From Sulfitobacter sp. DSM 110093 (GTDB taxonomy: Bacteria; Pseudomonadota; Alphaproteobacteria; Rhodobacterales; Rhodobacteraceae), in NCBI RefSeq assembly GCF_022788715.1, contig NZ_CP085167.1, positions 3,159,501 through 3,223,500 on the forward strand: 64,000 bases of DNA, written 5' to 3'. The notes under the pieces were generated by a model. It worked only from the letters and a program-made list of their open reading frames with translations. It was not told the DNA's origin and did no database searches. The position numbers were made by a program, and so were the translations under genes. Position 1 is the stretch's first letter. The number at the start of each line of letters is the position of its first letter. This document shows, in pieces, positions 54,080 to 63,187 of this stretch.

Positions 54080-54856
54080 TTAACCCTTGGCCTTATCCTC
54101 GGCATCGTCATCTTCTTCGGTGCTGTCGGGCAGCGAGAAGAAGCTGTCGGCATCTGAGTAATCGCCCTTCGAGTGATCTTCTTCATCGTCATCCGTGCTG
54201 TTGCCGGAGAGGGTGAATGTTTCCAGACCTTCAATGGCCGTTGGGATCTTGGGCTCGTTATCCATGCCAAGGCTCTGCTCTGTCGACACCAGCTTGCGGC
54301 GCTCGTCGTCGTTCATCACTTCGCCCGCGGCGGCCTTTTTCGCGGCAGCCTTTTGCACGGCAGCATCAAGTTCGGATTGTTTGCACAGGCCAAGAGCAAC
54401 CGGATCGATCGGCTGGATGTTGGAGATATTCCAATGCGTGCGCTCGCGAATCGCTTGGATCGTCGGCTTGGTGGTGCCCACCAGCTTGCTGACCTGACCA
54501 TCGCTAAGTTCGGGGTGGAACTTGACCAACCACAAGATCGACGCAGGGCGGTCCTGACGTTTGCTGAGCGGCGTGTAACGCGGGCCACGGCGTTTTTCTT
54601 CGCCTTCAGCAGCAGCGTTGAACTTGAGCTTCAGCTTGTGCATCGGGTTGTCTTGCGCCGCGTCAATTTCTTCTTGCGTCAGCTGGTTGTTGGCAACCGG
54701 GTCAAACCCTTTCACACCCTGTGCAACGTCGCCATCGGCGATGCCCTGCACTTCCAACTCATGCATGCCGACGAAATCGGCGATCTGCTTGAAGCTGATG
54801 GTGGTGTTGTCCACGAGCCAAACGGCGGTGGCTTTGGCCATAATCGGTTTTGCCAT
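54080..54856 (-). CDS. TrcR-like cell-cycle transcriptional regulator (DUF1013)
   Basis: 258 residues. The DUF1013 core has TAVWLVDNTTISFKQIADFV, RRGPRYTPLSKRQDRPASIL and VSKLVGTTKPTIQAIRERTH (an HTH-like segment), followed by a long acidic C-terminal tail (DDDEEDHSKGDYSDADSFF). TrcR-type proteins in Rhodobacterales and relatives associate with transcription and cell-cycle control. Conserved single gene with its own terminator. Confidence 0.85.
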   Translation of the reverse strand: MAKPIMAKATAVWLVDNTTISFKQIADFVGMHELEVQGIADGDVAQGVKGFDPVANNQLTQEEIDAAQDNPMHKLKLKFNAAAEGEEKRRGPRYTPLSKRQDRPASILWLVKFHPELSDGQVSKLVGTTKPTIQAIRERTHWNISNIQPIDPVALGLCKQSELDAAVQKAAAKKAAAGEVMNDDERRKLVSTEQSLGMDNEPKIPTAIEGLETFTLSGNSTDDDEEDHSKGDYSDADSFFSLPDSTEEDDDAEDKAKG

Positions 54857-54979
54857 GTCACTCTCCTAAAAACGCAATTTTCCCGTCGCCTGAAAGGCTG
54901 TCCTGTCTGGCAGAACGGTCTTCATTGTCGGGGAAGTTGGCGGCTGTATACTGGCTCAAACATCATAAGGGAAGACCCA

Positions 54980-55624
54980 ATGCGGCCACTGCGCGCCTGT
55001 CTGCTGATCCTCGGGCTGCTTGCCCCCATCGCCACGCTGGCCGAAGGGGAGCGTTCGGGCGAATTCGACTACTACGTCATGTCCCTGTCCTGGTCACCAA
55101 ATTGGTGCGAATTGACCGGCGATGCGCGCCAGTCCCCGCAATGCGATGCGGATAAGGACCACGGCTGGACCCTGCATGGGCTTTGGCCACAGTTCACGCG
55201 CGGGTATCCGTCCTATTGCCAAAGCGGCCAGCGCCCGCCCAGCCGCGCACAGACCGGGGCGATGGCCGATATCATGGGCACCGGGGGCTTGGCGTGGCAT
55301 CAATGGAAGAAACACGGCTCTTGCAGCGGGCTGGACCCGGCAGACTATTTCGCCCTTTCCCGAGAGGCTTACGAACGCATCAACCGCCCAGAGGTGTTTC
55401 GCAAGCTGGACCGTACCGTTGCCCTGCCAGCCGCCGTCGTCGAACAAGCATTCTTGAAAGCAAACCCCGATCTGACCGCTCAAGGGATTACCATCACCTG
55501 TAAACAAGATCATATTCAAGAGGCACGCATCTGCCTCTCGCGCAGTCTCGACTTCATTCCTTGCGGTCCGGATGTGCGACGCGATTGCAGCCTTGATAAC
55601 GCTCTGTTCACCCCCCTGCGCTAA
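54980..55624 (+). CDS. Secreted RNase T2-family ribonuclease
   Basis: 214 residues. A signal peptide ends near LAE (residue 22). Both catalytic segments are present: HGLWPQ (~67) and WHQWKKHGSC (~105), each with the essential His. Six or more Cys allow the usual disulphides. The enzyme cleaves RNA in the periplasm or outside, likely as nutrient scavenging. The longer in-frame reading upstream crosses the divergent trcR gene and is rejected. Confidence 0.9.
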   Translation: MRPLRACLLILGLLAPIATLAEGERSGEFDYYVMSLSWSPNWCELTGDARQSPQCDADKDHGWTLHGLWPQFTRGYPSYCQSGQRPPSRAQTGAMADIMGTGGLAWHQWKKHGSCSGLDPADYFALSREAYERINRPEVFRKLDRTVALPAAVVEQAFLKANPDLTAQGITITCKQDHIQEARICLSRSLDFIPCGPDVRRDCSLDNALFTPLR

Positions 55625-55782
55625 AGCATCGAGACAGCTATTCATGTGAAAGCGGGAGAGGCATAATTTCCTCCCCCGCTATCAATTGCCTTACGGCTCT
55701 CTCTCCAACACGGGTGATGGCGTCCCATTCCGTGCCTAAAGTAAACGAATTACTTCTTAACAATTCGTTACTGTCTCAACCT

Positions 55783-56793
55783 TTACTCATCTTCTTCGGC
55801 GCGCAGCTCTCCACCCACTGTCAAGACGATCTTGCCGATATGGCCACTGGCTTCCATCCGGCGGTGCGCGTCGTTTGCCCCTGAAAGATCATAAGTGCTG
55901 TCCATCACCGGGGCCACGCGCCCAGCCTCCAACAGCGGCCAGACGTTTTGCAGCAATTCCTCTGCAATCCGCGCTTTGGCTAGGTCACTTTGCGGACGCA
56001 GGGTCGATCCGGTCATGGTCAGGCGGCGGGTCATCAGCGTGACAAAGTTCACCTCCTGCTTGGCGCCCTGCAGGAAAGCGATCTGCACCAGCCTGCCGTC
56101 CTCGGCCAAAGCCTTGAGGTTGCGGTTGATATAGCTGCCGCCCACCATGTCGAGGATCACATCCGCACCGCCCTCGGCCTGCAGCACGTCAACGAAGTCC
56201 GTATCCCGATAGTTGATCGCCACTTCGGCACCCAACTTCATGCAAGCGGTGCATTTGCTATCCGTGCCCGCGGTAACGAACACCCGCGCGCCCAAGATGC
56301 GCGCTAGTTGAATCGCGGTCGTGCCGATCCCGGAAGAGCCGCCGTGGATCAGCACTTTCTCTCCGGCCTTGAGCCCGCCCCGCATGAAGAGGTTGGACCA
56401 GACGGTAAAGAAGGTCTCAGGCAAACAAGCGGCTTCTTTCAGCCCCATCCCTTCGGGGATCGGCAGGCAATGCGCGGCGGGCGTCGCCACATACTCGGCA
56501 TAGCCGCCACCGGGCAGCAGCGCGCAGACCAGATCCCCCGGTGCCAGTGTCGTCACCCCAGGCCCGACCTCGACGACCTTACCCGACGCCTCCAGCCCCG
56601 GCAGATCGCTGGCGGTGGCGGGGGGCGCGTATTTGCCCGCACGCTGAAGCGCATCAGGACGGTTCACCCCGGCATAGGCGACCTTGATGATAACCTGCCC
56701 GTGTTTCGGTTGGGGCCGGGGGCGGGTCGTGCCTTGCAGAACGTCCGGACCGCCGGGTTCGGTGATTTCGATTGCACGCATGGTCTGTGTCAT
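55783..56793 (-). CDS. NAD(P)H-quinone oxidoreductase (zeta-crystallin/QOR type)
   Basis: 336 residues. The MDR fold has an N-terminal GroES-like domain (VAYAGVNRPDALQRAGKYAP) and a Rossmann domain with the nucleotide motif HGGSSGIGTTAIQLA (~145). DVILDMVGGSYINRNLKAL is typical of the PIG3/QOR branch, which lacks zinc ligands. It reduces quinones with NADPH. It diverges from the acyl-CoA ligase gene, with starts about 100 bp apart. Confidence 0.87.
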   Translation of the reverse strand: MTQTMRAIEITEPGGPDVLQGTTRPRPQPKHGQVIIKVAYAGVNRPDALQRAGKYAPPATASDLPGLEASGKVVEVGPGVTTLAPGDLVCALLPGGGYAEYVATPAAHCLPIPEGMGLKEAACLPETFFTVWSNLFMRGGLKAGEKVLIHGGSSGIGTTAIQLARILGARVFVTAGTDSKCTACMKLGAEVAINYRDTDFVDVLQAEGGADVILDMVGGSYINRNLKALAEDGRLVQIAFLQGAKQEVNFVTLMTRRLTMTGSTLRPQSDLAKARIAEELLQNVWPLLEAGRVAPVMDSTYDLSGANDAHRRMEASGHIGKIVLTVGGELRAEEDE

Positions 56794-56890
56794 GTCTGAA
56801 GTATCCTCGGGTCTGGTTTTGCCGCAGCCTAACGGGCGCCCCGGGGGCATGCACCCGGAATTTCCACCCCAGAACCGGAGGGAGGCTCAG

Positions 56891-58120
56891 ATGGCTGTAG
56901 AGAATAGATTTGCTTGGGCCGAAGGCGCGCGGCTCTTCGCCGGGGTTCAGGAACTGCTCCGCCCGCCTCTGGGCAACAGCGACACCTTCCGCCCCCTGCC
57001 CGCAACGCCGACCGTCGACGCTCTCGCGGCCCTTGGCGCCGCCATCACCCAACGCGCACCCTTCTGCCTGAGTGACCGTCCCTTGCCAGAAAGCCTCACC
57101 TGCCCGCCCGGTGCTTTCCTGACCCTAACTGGCGGGGCGTCTGGCCTGCCCAAAGCAGTCCGGCGCAGTCAGAGATCGTGGACCGCCAGCTTCGCGGTCA
57201 ATGCAGATCGTTTCGCCCTGCGCAGCACCGACAGTGTCGCGGTGCTGGGTCAGCTCAGTCATTCGCTCTCGCTTTATGCCGTTTTGGAAGCGCTGCATTT
57301 GGGGCTTGATACCCATGTCTTGGCTCAGCACTCCCCTCGGGCTCAGGCGGCGCGCATCTCGAAGGTCGGCGCGACCCTTATCTACGCCACACCGACCCAA
57401 CTGCGCCTGCTCGCACGCGGGGCCGCCGCGCCGCTACCTTCGCTTCGGCTGGTGCTTTGCGGGGGCGGTGCGCTGGACGCGGCAACTAGGGCTGCGGTAG
57501 AGACCCTCTGCCCCAACGCGGCGCTGCATGTTTTCTATGGCGCTGCCGAGACGAGCTTTATCACTCTTGCAGATGCCGGCACCCCCGAAGGATCAGTCGG
57601 CCAGCCCTACCCCGGTGTAGAACTGCGCCTGCTGGATGAGAAAGGCCGCCCCACATTTGGTGTAGGCGAAATCTGGGTGCGCAGCCCCTATCTGTTCGAC
57701 GGTTATGCATTGGGCGACAGCCCCGACACCCGCTGGCACGATGGCTTCGTAACCGTGGGCGAAATGGGCGAACTTGACGCCAACGGACAGCTTTGGATCA
57801 AGGGGCGGCGGCAGCGCATGGTGCAGATCGCAGATCAGCTTGTCTTCCCCGAAGCGGTCGAGGCAATGATCGCCGCGCGGGAGGGCACGGCCTGCGCCGT
57901 TCTGCCGCGCGCTGACCCACTGCGCGGCCAACAACTGGTGGCGGTGGTCGAAGGCCCAGAAATCCGCGCACAGGCCGAAAAGATCATTGAGACCTGCCGC
58001 GCGGAACTCGGCCCTTTGGCCAGCCCCCGGCGCGTTTATTTTCGCCCCGACCTACCGCTGCTCCCCTCCGGCAAGCCTGACCTGTGCGCCCTCTCAACTT
58101 GGCTGGAGACACAATCATGA
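56891..58120 (+). CDS. AMP-binding acyl-CoA ligase-like protein
   Basis: 409 residues, shorter than usual (500-560). ANL motifs are present: LTGGASGLPKAVRR (P-loop), FYGAAETSFIT (~220), and a C-terminal hinge GRRQRM with the LPSGKPD lysine. The missing length lies N-terminally before the P-loop. It should adenylate an acid and form a CoA thioester. Its TGA overlaps the thiolase ATG (ATGA). Facing bioY-bioN-bioM, it may act on a biotin precursor-type acid, but this is speculation. Confidence 0.82.
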   Translation: MAVENRFAWAEGARLFAGVQELLRPPLGNSDTFRPLPATPTVDALAALGAAITQRAPFCLSDRPLPESLTCPPGAFLTLTGGASGLPKAVRRSQRSWTASFAVNADRFALRSTDSVAVLGQLSHSLSLYAVLEALHLGLDTHVLAQHSPRAQAARISKVGATLIYATPTQLRLLARGAAAPLPSLRLVLCGGGALDAATRAAVETLCPNAALHVFYGAAETSFITLADAGTPEGSVGQPYPGVELRLLDEKGRPTFGVGEIWVRSPYLFDGYALGDSPDTRWHDGFVTVGEMGELDANGQLWIKGRRQRMVQIADQLVFPEAVEAMIAAREGTACAVLPRADPLRGQQLVAVVEGPEIRAQAEKIIETCRAELGPLASPRRVYFRPDLPLLPSGKPDLCALSTWLETQS

Positions 58121-59223
58121 CCTGCGCCTACATCGTTGCCGCCTGCCGCAGTCCGGTCGCACCGCGCGACGGGGCGCTGTCGCATCTATCCCTGCCCGAC
58201 CTCGCCGCCCCAGTGCTTCGCGCTGCACTGTCTCGCGCCGGGCTGACGCTTGAACAGATTGATGAGGTGATCTGCAGCACCGCCATTGGCCCCGGTGGTA
58301 ACCCTGCGCGCAGCATTGCGCTGGCAGCGGGACTGCCACAGCATGTGGCGGGCCTTAGCATTGACCGACAATGCGCGGGCGGGCTGGATGCGCTGGCGCT
58401 GGCACGACAAATGATCCTGAGCGGTGCCGCAGAGGTGGTCGTCGCGGGAGGTGCTGAGAGCTATTCCCGCCAGCCACTGCGCTATCGTACATTCCCCGAT
58501 GGCCGCCCGCCCGAAGCCTACATTCAAGCGCCCTTTACCCCGTGGCCAGAACGCGACCCCGAAATGGCGCATGCCGCCGCAGAACTTGGCTTGTCACAAG
58601 GCATCGCCCGCCAAGCGCAGGATGATTGGGCGGTCGAGAGCCATGCAAAAGCCCGCGCGCATTTGCCAGCGGAAACAGAGCTGGTGCCGCTGGCGGGGAC
58701 CGAAAACGATACATTCACCCGCCGCCTTACCCCCGCGCTCTGCCGCCGCGCCAGAGTGCTGACTGGGGACATCACCGCCGCCAATGCCGCCGTTGCTGCC
58801 GACGCGGCGGCCTTTTGCATCGTGGTGTCAGAGCGTGTGGCGAGAGACATCACCGCACCAAAGGTCGAACTTCTTGCCACGGCTACAAAAGGCGGCACGC
58901 CCGAAGAGCCGGGGTTGGCACCGCTAATGGCGATTGATGATGTGCTTCGGCAAAGCGGGCTATCTGCGGGTAGTCTTGATGTGACCGAAATCATGGAGGC
59001 CTACGCCGTGCAGGCCATCGCTTGTGTGACTGGCGCAGGGATTGCGCCGGGGATTACAAACCTCGGCGGGGGGGCGCTGGCGCGCGGGCATCCCATTGGC
59101 GCTTCGGGGGCGATCAATGCGGTGCGGCTCTGGCATGAGTTGGTGGCGCGCGGCGCAGGCACAGGGCTGGCGGCGATTGCTGCGGCTGGGGGGATCGGCT
59201 GTGCCGCATTGATGCGGCTGTAG
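58117..59223 (+). CDS. Thiolase-family acyltransferase
   Basis: 368 residues. The acyl-binding Cys is in DRQCAGGLDAL (~88). The C-terminal catalytic set is seen as GHPIGASGAINAVRL (His) and GGIGCAALMRL (Cys). The usual NEAFA reads MEAYAVQA here, a common variant. It either condenses or cleaves acyl-CoAs; coupled to the acyl-CoA ligase, so the two likely share a pathway. Confidence 0.85.
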   Translation: MTCAYIVAACRSPVAPRDGALSHLSLPDLAAPVLRAALSRAGLTLEQIDEVICSTAIGPGGNPARSIALAAGLPQHVAGLSIDRQCAGGLDALALARQMILSGAAEVVVAGGAESYSRQPLRYRTFPDGRPPEAYIQAPFTPWPERDPEMAHAAAELGLSQGIARQAQDDWAVESHAKARAHLPAETELVPLAGTENDTFTRRLTPALCRRARVLTGDITAANAAVAADAAAFCIVVSERVARDITAPKVELLATATKGGTPEEPGLAPLMAIDDVLRQSGLSAGSLDVTEIMEAYAVQAIACVTGAGIAPGITNLGGGALARGHPIGASGAINAVRLWHELVARGAGTGLAAIAAAGGIGCAALMRL

Positions 59224-59250
59224 CGGCCCGTCCCCGATGTGAACGGGCCG
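59224..59250. terminator. Bidirectional hairpin between thiolase and bioY
   Basis: CGGCCCGT / ACGGGCCG stem with an 11-nt loop in the 33-bp gap between convergent genes, followed by ATTGTGTT on the plus strand. Confidence 0.6.
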
Positions 59251-59256
59251 ATTGTG

Positions 59257-59802
59257 TTAGCTGCGCGACAGCAGACTTGCAGGGCGCGCCTTGGCCAGAC
59301 CAGAGGTGATGAAACCCGCCAGCACGGCCTTGATAAGGTCACCGGGGATAAAGGCTTGGACCAGCAAGGTCGCCTCAGGCAGGGTTTTGTTCAGCGTCAT
59401 CATCATGCCGAAGATGCCAAAGGCATAGACCACAAGGATACCACCCAAGACAGCGGAAACCCCGGCGGCCAGACCCACCGGCGCACTGCGCCACTGGTCC
59501 ATGATAAAGCCTGTTACGAAAGCACCGATCGGGAAACCAACGAGGAAGCCCACGGTTGGCGACGCAAAGACGCCCAGACCGCCACGGCCCCCAGCCAGAA
59601 GCGGTAGACCAAGAGCAACCAGCGCCACAAACAGCAACGCTGCAAGACCACCGCGCCATGCGCCCAGCACCGTGCCACAAAGCATGACGCCCAGCGACTG
59701 CGCTGTGATCGGCACGCCGAAGCCAAGCGTGAATTTCGGAATCAAGCCCAGTGCCGCAATCAGCGCGGCGAAGAGGGCGATCATGGTCAGATTGCGTTCC
59801 AT
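59257..59802 (-). CDS. bioY: Biotin ECF transporter substrate-binding protein BioY
   Basis: 181 residues with about six hydrophobic segments and the BioY hallmarks PITAQSLGVMLCGTVLGAWRG and GGLGVFASPTVGFLVGFPIG. It binds biotin in the membrane. It lies next to bioN and bioM on the same strand, so a complete energised uptake system is encoded. Confidence 0.92.
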   Translation of the reverse strand: MERNLTMIALFAALIAALGLIPKFTLGFGVPITAQSLGVMLCGTVLGAWRGGLAALLFVALVALGLPLLAGGRGGLGVFASPTVGFLVGFPIGAFVTGFIMDQWRSAPVGLAAGVSAVLGGILVVYAFGIFGMMMTLNKTLPEATLLVQAFIPGDLIKAVLAGFITSGLAKARPASLLSRS

Positions 59803-59864
59803 TGTGAGGGTCCTCGGATTAAAGTTTCCATTGCCTAGGCCAGCACCCTGCCTCGGTCAAGCAT

Positions 59865-60461
59865 TCAGAGCCCGCCGCGCGCGCGCAGCGCTTCGGCCAC
59901 ATGTTCGGCGTCGTCGATGGCCAAAACGGTAAACGGCATAATAATCCGCCACCCCGGTCGCTTGCGCGACCGTGCCCGCCACGCCAAAGACAGCATCTGT
60001 CCCTTGGCGGCCAACACCGGGGTAAAGCGCACCACCAGCGCCACGGCCAACTCAAGACTGCGGGTGCGCAGCCCAAAGCGCCGCAGCGGTGTGGCCAGCC
60101 AGCGCACCACCGCCATCATATCGCTGAGTTTCGTGGTCATGGTGACAAGGTTCGCCAGCCCCACGGCGGTGATCATGCGCAAGACGATAACAAGGCCCGC
60201 CACAGCATCACGGGTCAGCACATGCCACAGCAGAATCAGCGCAACAAAGGGCCAAAGCAGCCGCAATCGCCCCAGCCCGACCCGCAGAAACGCCCGGCCC
60301 GGCAAAGCATAGAGCAGCAGCATCCCGGCGCAGAACCCAATCTGCCAGACCGGTTCCTCTACCGCAAAAAGCACCAGCGTCGCGAGGCAGAGCGCGCCCA
60401 GTTTGCCCCCCGCAGGCCAGCCATGGGCGCTGGTTTCAACCGGCGAGGTCAGAGAGATCAT
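59865..60461 (-). CDS. bioN: ECF transporter transmembrane protein (BioN/EcfT)
   Basis: 198 residues with several membrane helices and the EcfT coupling Arg motifs near the C-terminal half (LAWRARSRKRPG). It transmits ATP hydrolysis by BioM to BioY. The start overlaps bioM by 26 bp, indicating coupling. Confidence 0.87.
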   Translation of the reverse strand: MISLTSPVETSAHGWPAGGKLGALCLATLVLFAVEEPVWQIGFCAGMLLLYALPGRAFLRVGLGRLRLLWPFVALILLWHVLTRDAVAGLVIVLRMITAVGLANLVTMTTKLSDMMAVVRWLATPLRRFGLRTRSLELAVALVVRFTPVLAAKGQMLSLAWRARSRKRPGWRIIMPFTVLAIDDAEHVAEALRARGGL

Positions 60462-61170
60462 CGCTCGCCCCCAGTTCCTTCATGCGCGTCTCAAAAGCGC
60501 GCAGCACCGGGCGCGCGCTGCCCTGCTGGGCTACTTCACCGCCCTCCAGCCAAAGAATGTGCTCGTATCCCGCCACCGCCGCTGGATCGTGGGTGATATG
60601 CACCAGCGTCAGGTCCAGCCCTGCCAAGACCCGCTCAAGATGCAGCCGCGTGGGGATATCGAGCCCGGCAAAGGGTTCGTCCAACACCAGCACCCGTGGT
60701 TGCATCGCCAGAACCGCCATGAGACAGACTAACTGCCGCTGCCCCTGCGATAGCTGATGGATCGACGCCTGCGCCCAATGCCGTTTGTTGAACTGCCCAA
60801 GGATCGCGGCCGCGCCCCGCGCAGCCTGCGCCTTGGTCTGGCCCATCTGAAGCAGACCGAAAGCAATTTCTTCTTCCACGGTGGGAAAGATGATCTGATG
60901 GTCGGGGTTTTGAAATAGAATGCCGACAGCGCCAATCGCCCGGCGGCGGTCGTGGGCCACGTCGATCCCGCTGATCCGCACCTGCCCCTGATCTGCCGCC
61001 ACCAGCCCTGACAGCACCCGCGCAAAAGAAGTCTTGCCGGAGCCGTTGCGCCCGACAATACCTATCCGCGCCGCATCTGATTGCAGGCTTACGCCGCGCA
61101 ACACCGGCACCCCGCCGGGGGTGTAGCTAATATCGTCAATGGCGATGAGCGGAAGTGTCGGGCTGGTCAT
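60436..61170 (-). CDS. bioM: Biotin ECF transporter ATP-binding protein BioM
   Basis: 244 residues with Walker A GRNGSGKTSF (~38), the ECF-type Q-loop FQNPDHQIIFPTVEEEIAFG, signature LSQGQRQLVCLMAVL and Walker B VLVLDEPFAGLD. First gene of bioM-bioN-bioY. The start at MTSPTLPL is chosen; longer frames have no family similarity. Confidence 0.9.
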   Translation of the reverse strand: MTSPTLPLIAIDDISYTPGGVPVLRGVSLQSDAARIGIVGRNGSGKTSFARVLSGLVAADQGQVRISGIDVAHDRRRAIGAVGILFQNPDHQIIFPTVEEEIAFGLLQMGQTKAQAARGAAAILGQFNKRHWAQASIHQLSQGQRQLVCLMAVLAMQPRVLVLDEPFAGLDIPTRLHLERVLAGLDLTLVHITHDPAAVAGYEHILWLEGGEVAQQGSARPVLRAFETRMKELGASDDLSDLAG

Positions 61171-61252
61171 CGGGGGCCTGTGTGAAACCGGGTGCCCTGC
61201 CCTACCATCTGGTGCGCGGGCGGGGAAGCCCGCTGTCGGTCCGAACCTTACC

Positions 61253-61945
61253 TCAGCTTGGCGGAGTCCAACGGCCCGGCAGATCCGCGGCACGCTGCCC
61301 GCGCGGCGCTTTGATATGGCTCAGCAACCAGTTCGGCCCGGCCATCAAGCGGCTTAGCGTCGGGCTTTCGCGCACCTGCGCCTTGAGTTTTTCGATCTGC
61401 ATCACATCATCAATTCGGCGATCAAGGAAAGACCACGTCGCCTGATGCCCCTCGCTGCTATCGCCAAGCCAGTAGAGCAGCGTGGCAGAATAGACCCCCG
61501 ACAGTGTGGCCCGTTTGCTGTACCAATTTACATCGTCCGAGGTATCGCCAAGCGCGGTCCAGATATTATCGCAGGTTTCCCAAATCAGCCCAGCCCCTTC
61601 GGGCGCGTGGTGCGGCAGGGCAAACAGCGTGCTGCCCCGGCGGATCACCTCGCGGTCGCCCGCCTCTAGCCGCAGACGAAGTGCCTTGGCGATACGATCT
61701 CGAAAGCGAAGGTCTGACAGATCGGCCTCGGCCAGCCCTTCCAACATCTTGGCATCACCGCGCCGGTGATAGGCCACCGCCAAATCGACAGAGCCGCGCG
61801 GGCAGACCGCGCGCGCCAACGCGGGGTCGATCCCGGCGTCCTTGATCGCGGCATTGAAGGTCGCAGGCGACCAGCCGTCAAACGGCACATGCATCACTGC
61901 GGCATCAAGCAGTTGGTCCTTTGGGTCGGCCTTGGGCGGGGTCAT
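61253..61945 (-). CDS. COQ9-family ubiquinone biosynthesis protein
   Basis: 230 residues. The N-terminal TetR-like part (LLDAAVMHVPFDGWS) and the COQ9 core (DDVNWYSKRATLSGVYSATL, then FLDRRIDDVM) are clear. COQ9 binds lipid intermediates and assists ubiquinone synthesis. It is common in Rhodobacterales and precedes rpsU divergently. Confidence 0.9.
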   Translation of the reverse strand: MTPPKADPKDQLLDAAVMHVPFDGWSPATFNAAIKDAGIDPALARAVCPRGSVDLAVAYHRRGDAKMLEGLAEADLSDLRFRDRIAKALRLRLEAGDREVIRRGSTLFALPHHAPEGAGLIWETCDNIWTALGDTSDDVNWYSKRATLSGVYSATLLYWLGDSSEGHQATWSFLDRRIDDVMQIEKLKAQVRESPTLSRLMAGPNWLLSHIKAPRGQRAADLPGRWTPPS

Positions 61946-62055
61946 GGCGGGCTCCTATCGGGGCGTGATGGGGTGGACAAAGGAGATATAGGCTGTTATA
62001 GGCCCATTTCCTGCAATTCCTTGCAACTTTATCCTAGAAAGGTGGTGACAACCAC

Positions 62056-62262
62056 ATGCAGGTTAGTGTTCGCGACAACAACGTCGATCAGGCCCTTCGG
62101 GCTCTGAAGAAAAAGCTACAGCGCGAAGGCGTTTTCCGTGAAATGAAGCTCAAGCAACATTTCGAGAAACCGTCCGAGAAAAAAGCGCGCGAGAAAGCTG
62201 AAGCGATCCGTCGTGCCCGTAAACTGGCACGGAAAAAAGCGCAACGCGAAGGTATGATGTAA
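62056..62262 (+). CDS. rpsU: 30S ribosomal protein S21
   Basis: 68 residues, strongly basic: [20 protein letters not shown], then [15 protein letters not shown] and an Arg/Lys-rich tail. Length and sequence are typical for S21. A terminator follows 30 bp after the stop. Confidence 0.95.
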   Translation: MQVSVRDNNVDQALRALKKKLQREGVFREMKLKQHFEKPSEKKAREKAEAIRRARKLARKKAQREGMM

Positions 62263-62291
62263 ATCATTCCCGCGACACGCAACAGATATAG

Positions 62292-62327
62292 AACCCCCGG
62301 TGCCGATGGCAGCGGGGGTTTTGTTTT
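62292..62327 (+). terminator. Terminator after rpsU
   Basis: AACCCCCG / CGGGGGTT stem with a 13-nt loop and a TTTGTTTTG tail. Confidence 0.85.
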
Positions 62328-62346
62328 GTGGGGTACTGGTTACAGA

Positions 62347-62533
62347 GCCGGGCAGCGCCAGACCGCCGGGATGGTGCCCGAAACTTCAGCATTTGGGCAA
62401 TTTATGGCAACAGTAATCGCCCTGAGATCGCGGGACGGCACTACCTAGCAAAAGCACCTGCCCGTCGCACCAGAGGTGCGCATTTGAATGATGGCACGCC
62501 TCTGGCGTGACGGTCGGTCTGGCGCTGCCCGGC
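62347..62533. repeat. 187-bp element bounded by a 19-bp perfect inverted repeat
   Basis: GCCGGGCAGCGCCAGACCG (62347-62365) recurs inverted at 62515-62533. Inside, GTCGCACCAGAGGTGCG and CACGCCTCTGGCGTGAC form a second imperfect dyad. No gene fits inside. The shape recalls a miniature inverted-repeat element or a structured RNA; no target duplication was seen at its edges. The rest of the gap to the Lrp gene (62534-62590) holds nothing recognised. Confidence 0.6.
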
Positions 62534-62590
62534 GGGCATACGCCCTTGTTTCCGGGCCGATGTGCAACGGTCGACCGATGTACCTTCCAG

Positions 62591-63049
62591 CTACACCGGC
62601 AGCGCCGTCGTCTTGCATACTGTCCGCAACGCGAAACTCGACTGCATCTGCGCAACCCCCGGCAACCGCGCCAAATGCTGGCGATGGATCCGCGCGAAAT
62701 CCTCGGTATTCTCCGCCACGATCTTAAGCAGATAGTCCGCCGTCCCCGCCATCAGATGACATTCCAACACATCGGGAATGCGCGACACAGACTTCTCAAA
62801 GGCCTCTAACACCTCTTCGGCCTGCGCCTGCAGGGTGATCTCGACAAAGACTGTGGTCGGCATATTCAGCTTGCGCGGGTCCAGCAGCGCTACGTAATCG
62901 CGAATATAGCCTTCCTTCTCCAACCGCTGCACCCGGCGGTGGCAGGCCGATGGCGACAAATGCACCACCTCTGACAATTCGGCGTTGGACATCCGCCCAT
63001 TACGCTGCAAAGCGCGCAGAACACGTCGATCAATCTCATCCAAGGCCAT
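62591..63049 (-). CDS. Lrp/AsnC-family regulator, likely of alanine dehydrogenase
   Basis: 152 residues: HTH (LDEIDRRVLRALQRNGRMSN, then VHLSPSACHRRVQRLE) and RAM domain (VLECHLMAGTADYLLKIV, then LARLPGVAQMQSSFALRTV). It diverges from ald, the usual arrangement for AldR-type regulators that activate ald with alanine. The longer in-frame reading upstream runs antisense through ald and is rejected. Confidence 0.88.
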   Translation of the reverse strand: MALDEIDRRVLRALQRNGRMSNAELSEVVHLSPSACHRRVQRLEKEGYIRDYVALLDPRKLNMPTTVFVEITLQAQAEEVLEAFEKSVSRIPDVLECHLMAGTADYLLKIVAENTEDFARIHRQHLARLPGVAQMQSSFALRTVCKTTALPV

Positions 63050-63187
63050 ATGCGCAATACTTTCGCGTCGAATTTCTTTCCTACGCAATGATATTCGATT
63101 ACCGCCCAGCTTGGCGACCCCAAATTCGCAACGATATGCACGGCAGATATGATAGTTCTGTTCCACTACGGAGGAGGAGTGAACCCC
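63050..63187. promoter_or_regulatory. ald/Lrp divergent promoter with direct repeats
   Basis: CGCAATGATAT (63084-63094) and CGCAACGATAT (63127-63137) match at 10 of 11 positions, 43 bp apart, about four helical turns. This suits a multimeric Lrp-type regulator. Function is inferred from position. Confidence 0.5.

Noticed and set aside
54173..55624. A 483-codon plus-strand frame covering RNase T2
   Set aside because: Its first 269 codons are antisense to the trcR gene; RNase T2 with signal peptide starts at 54,980.
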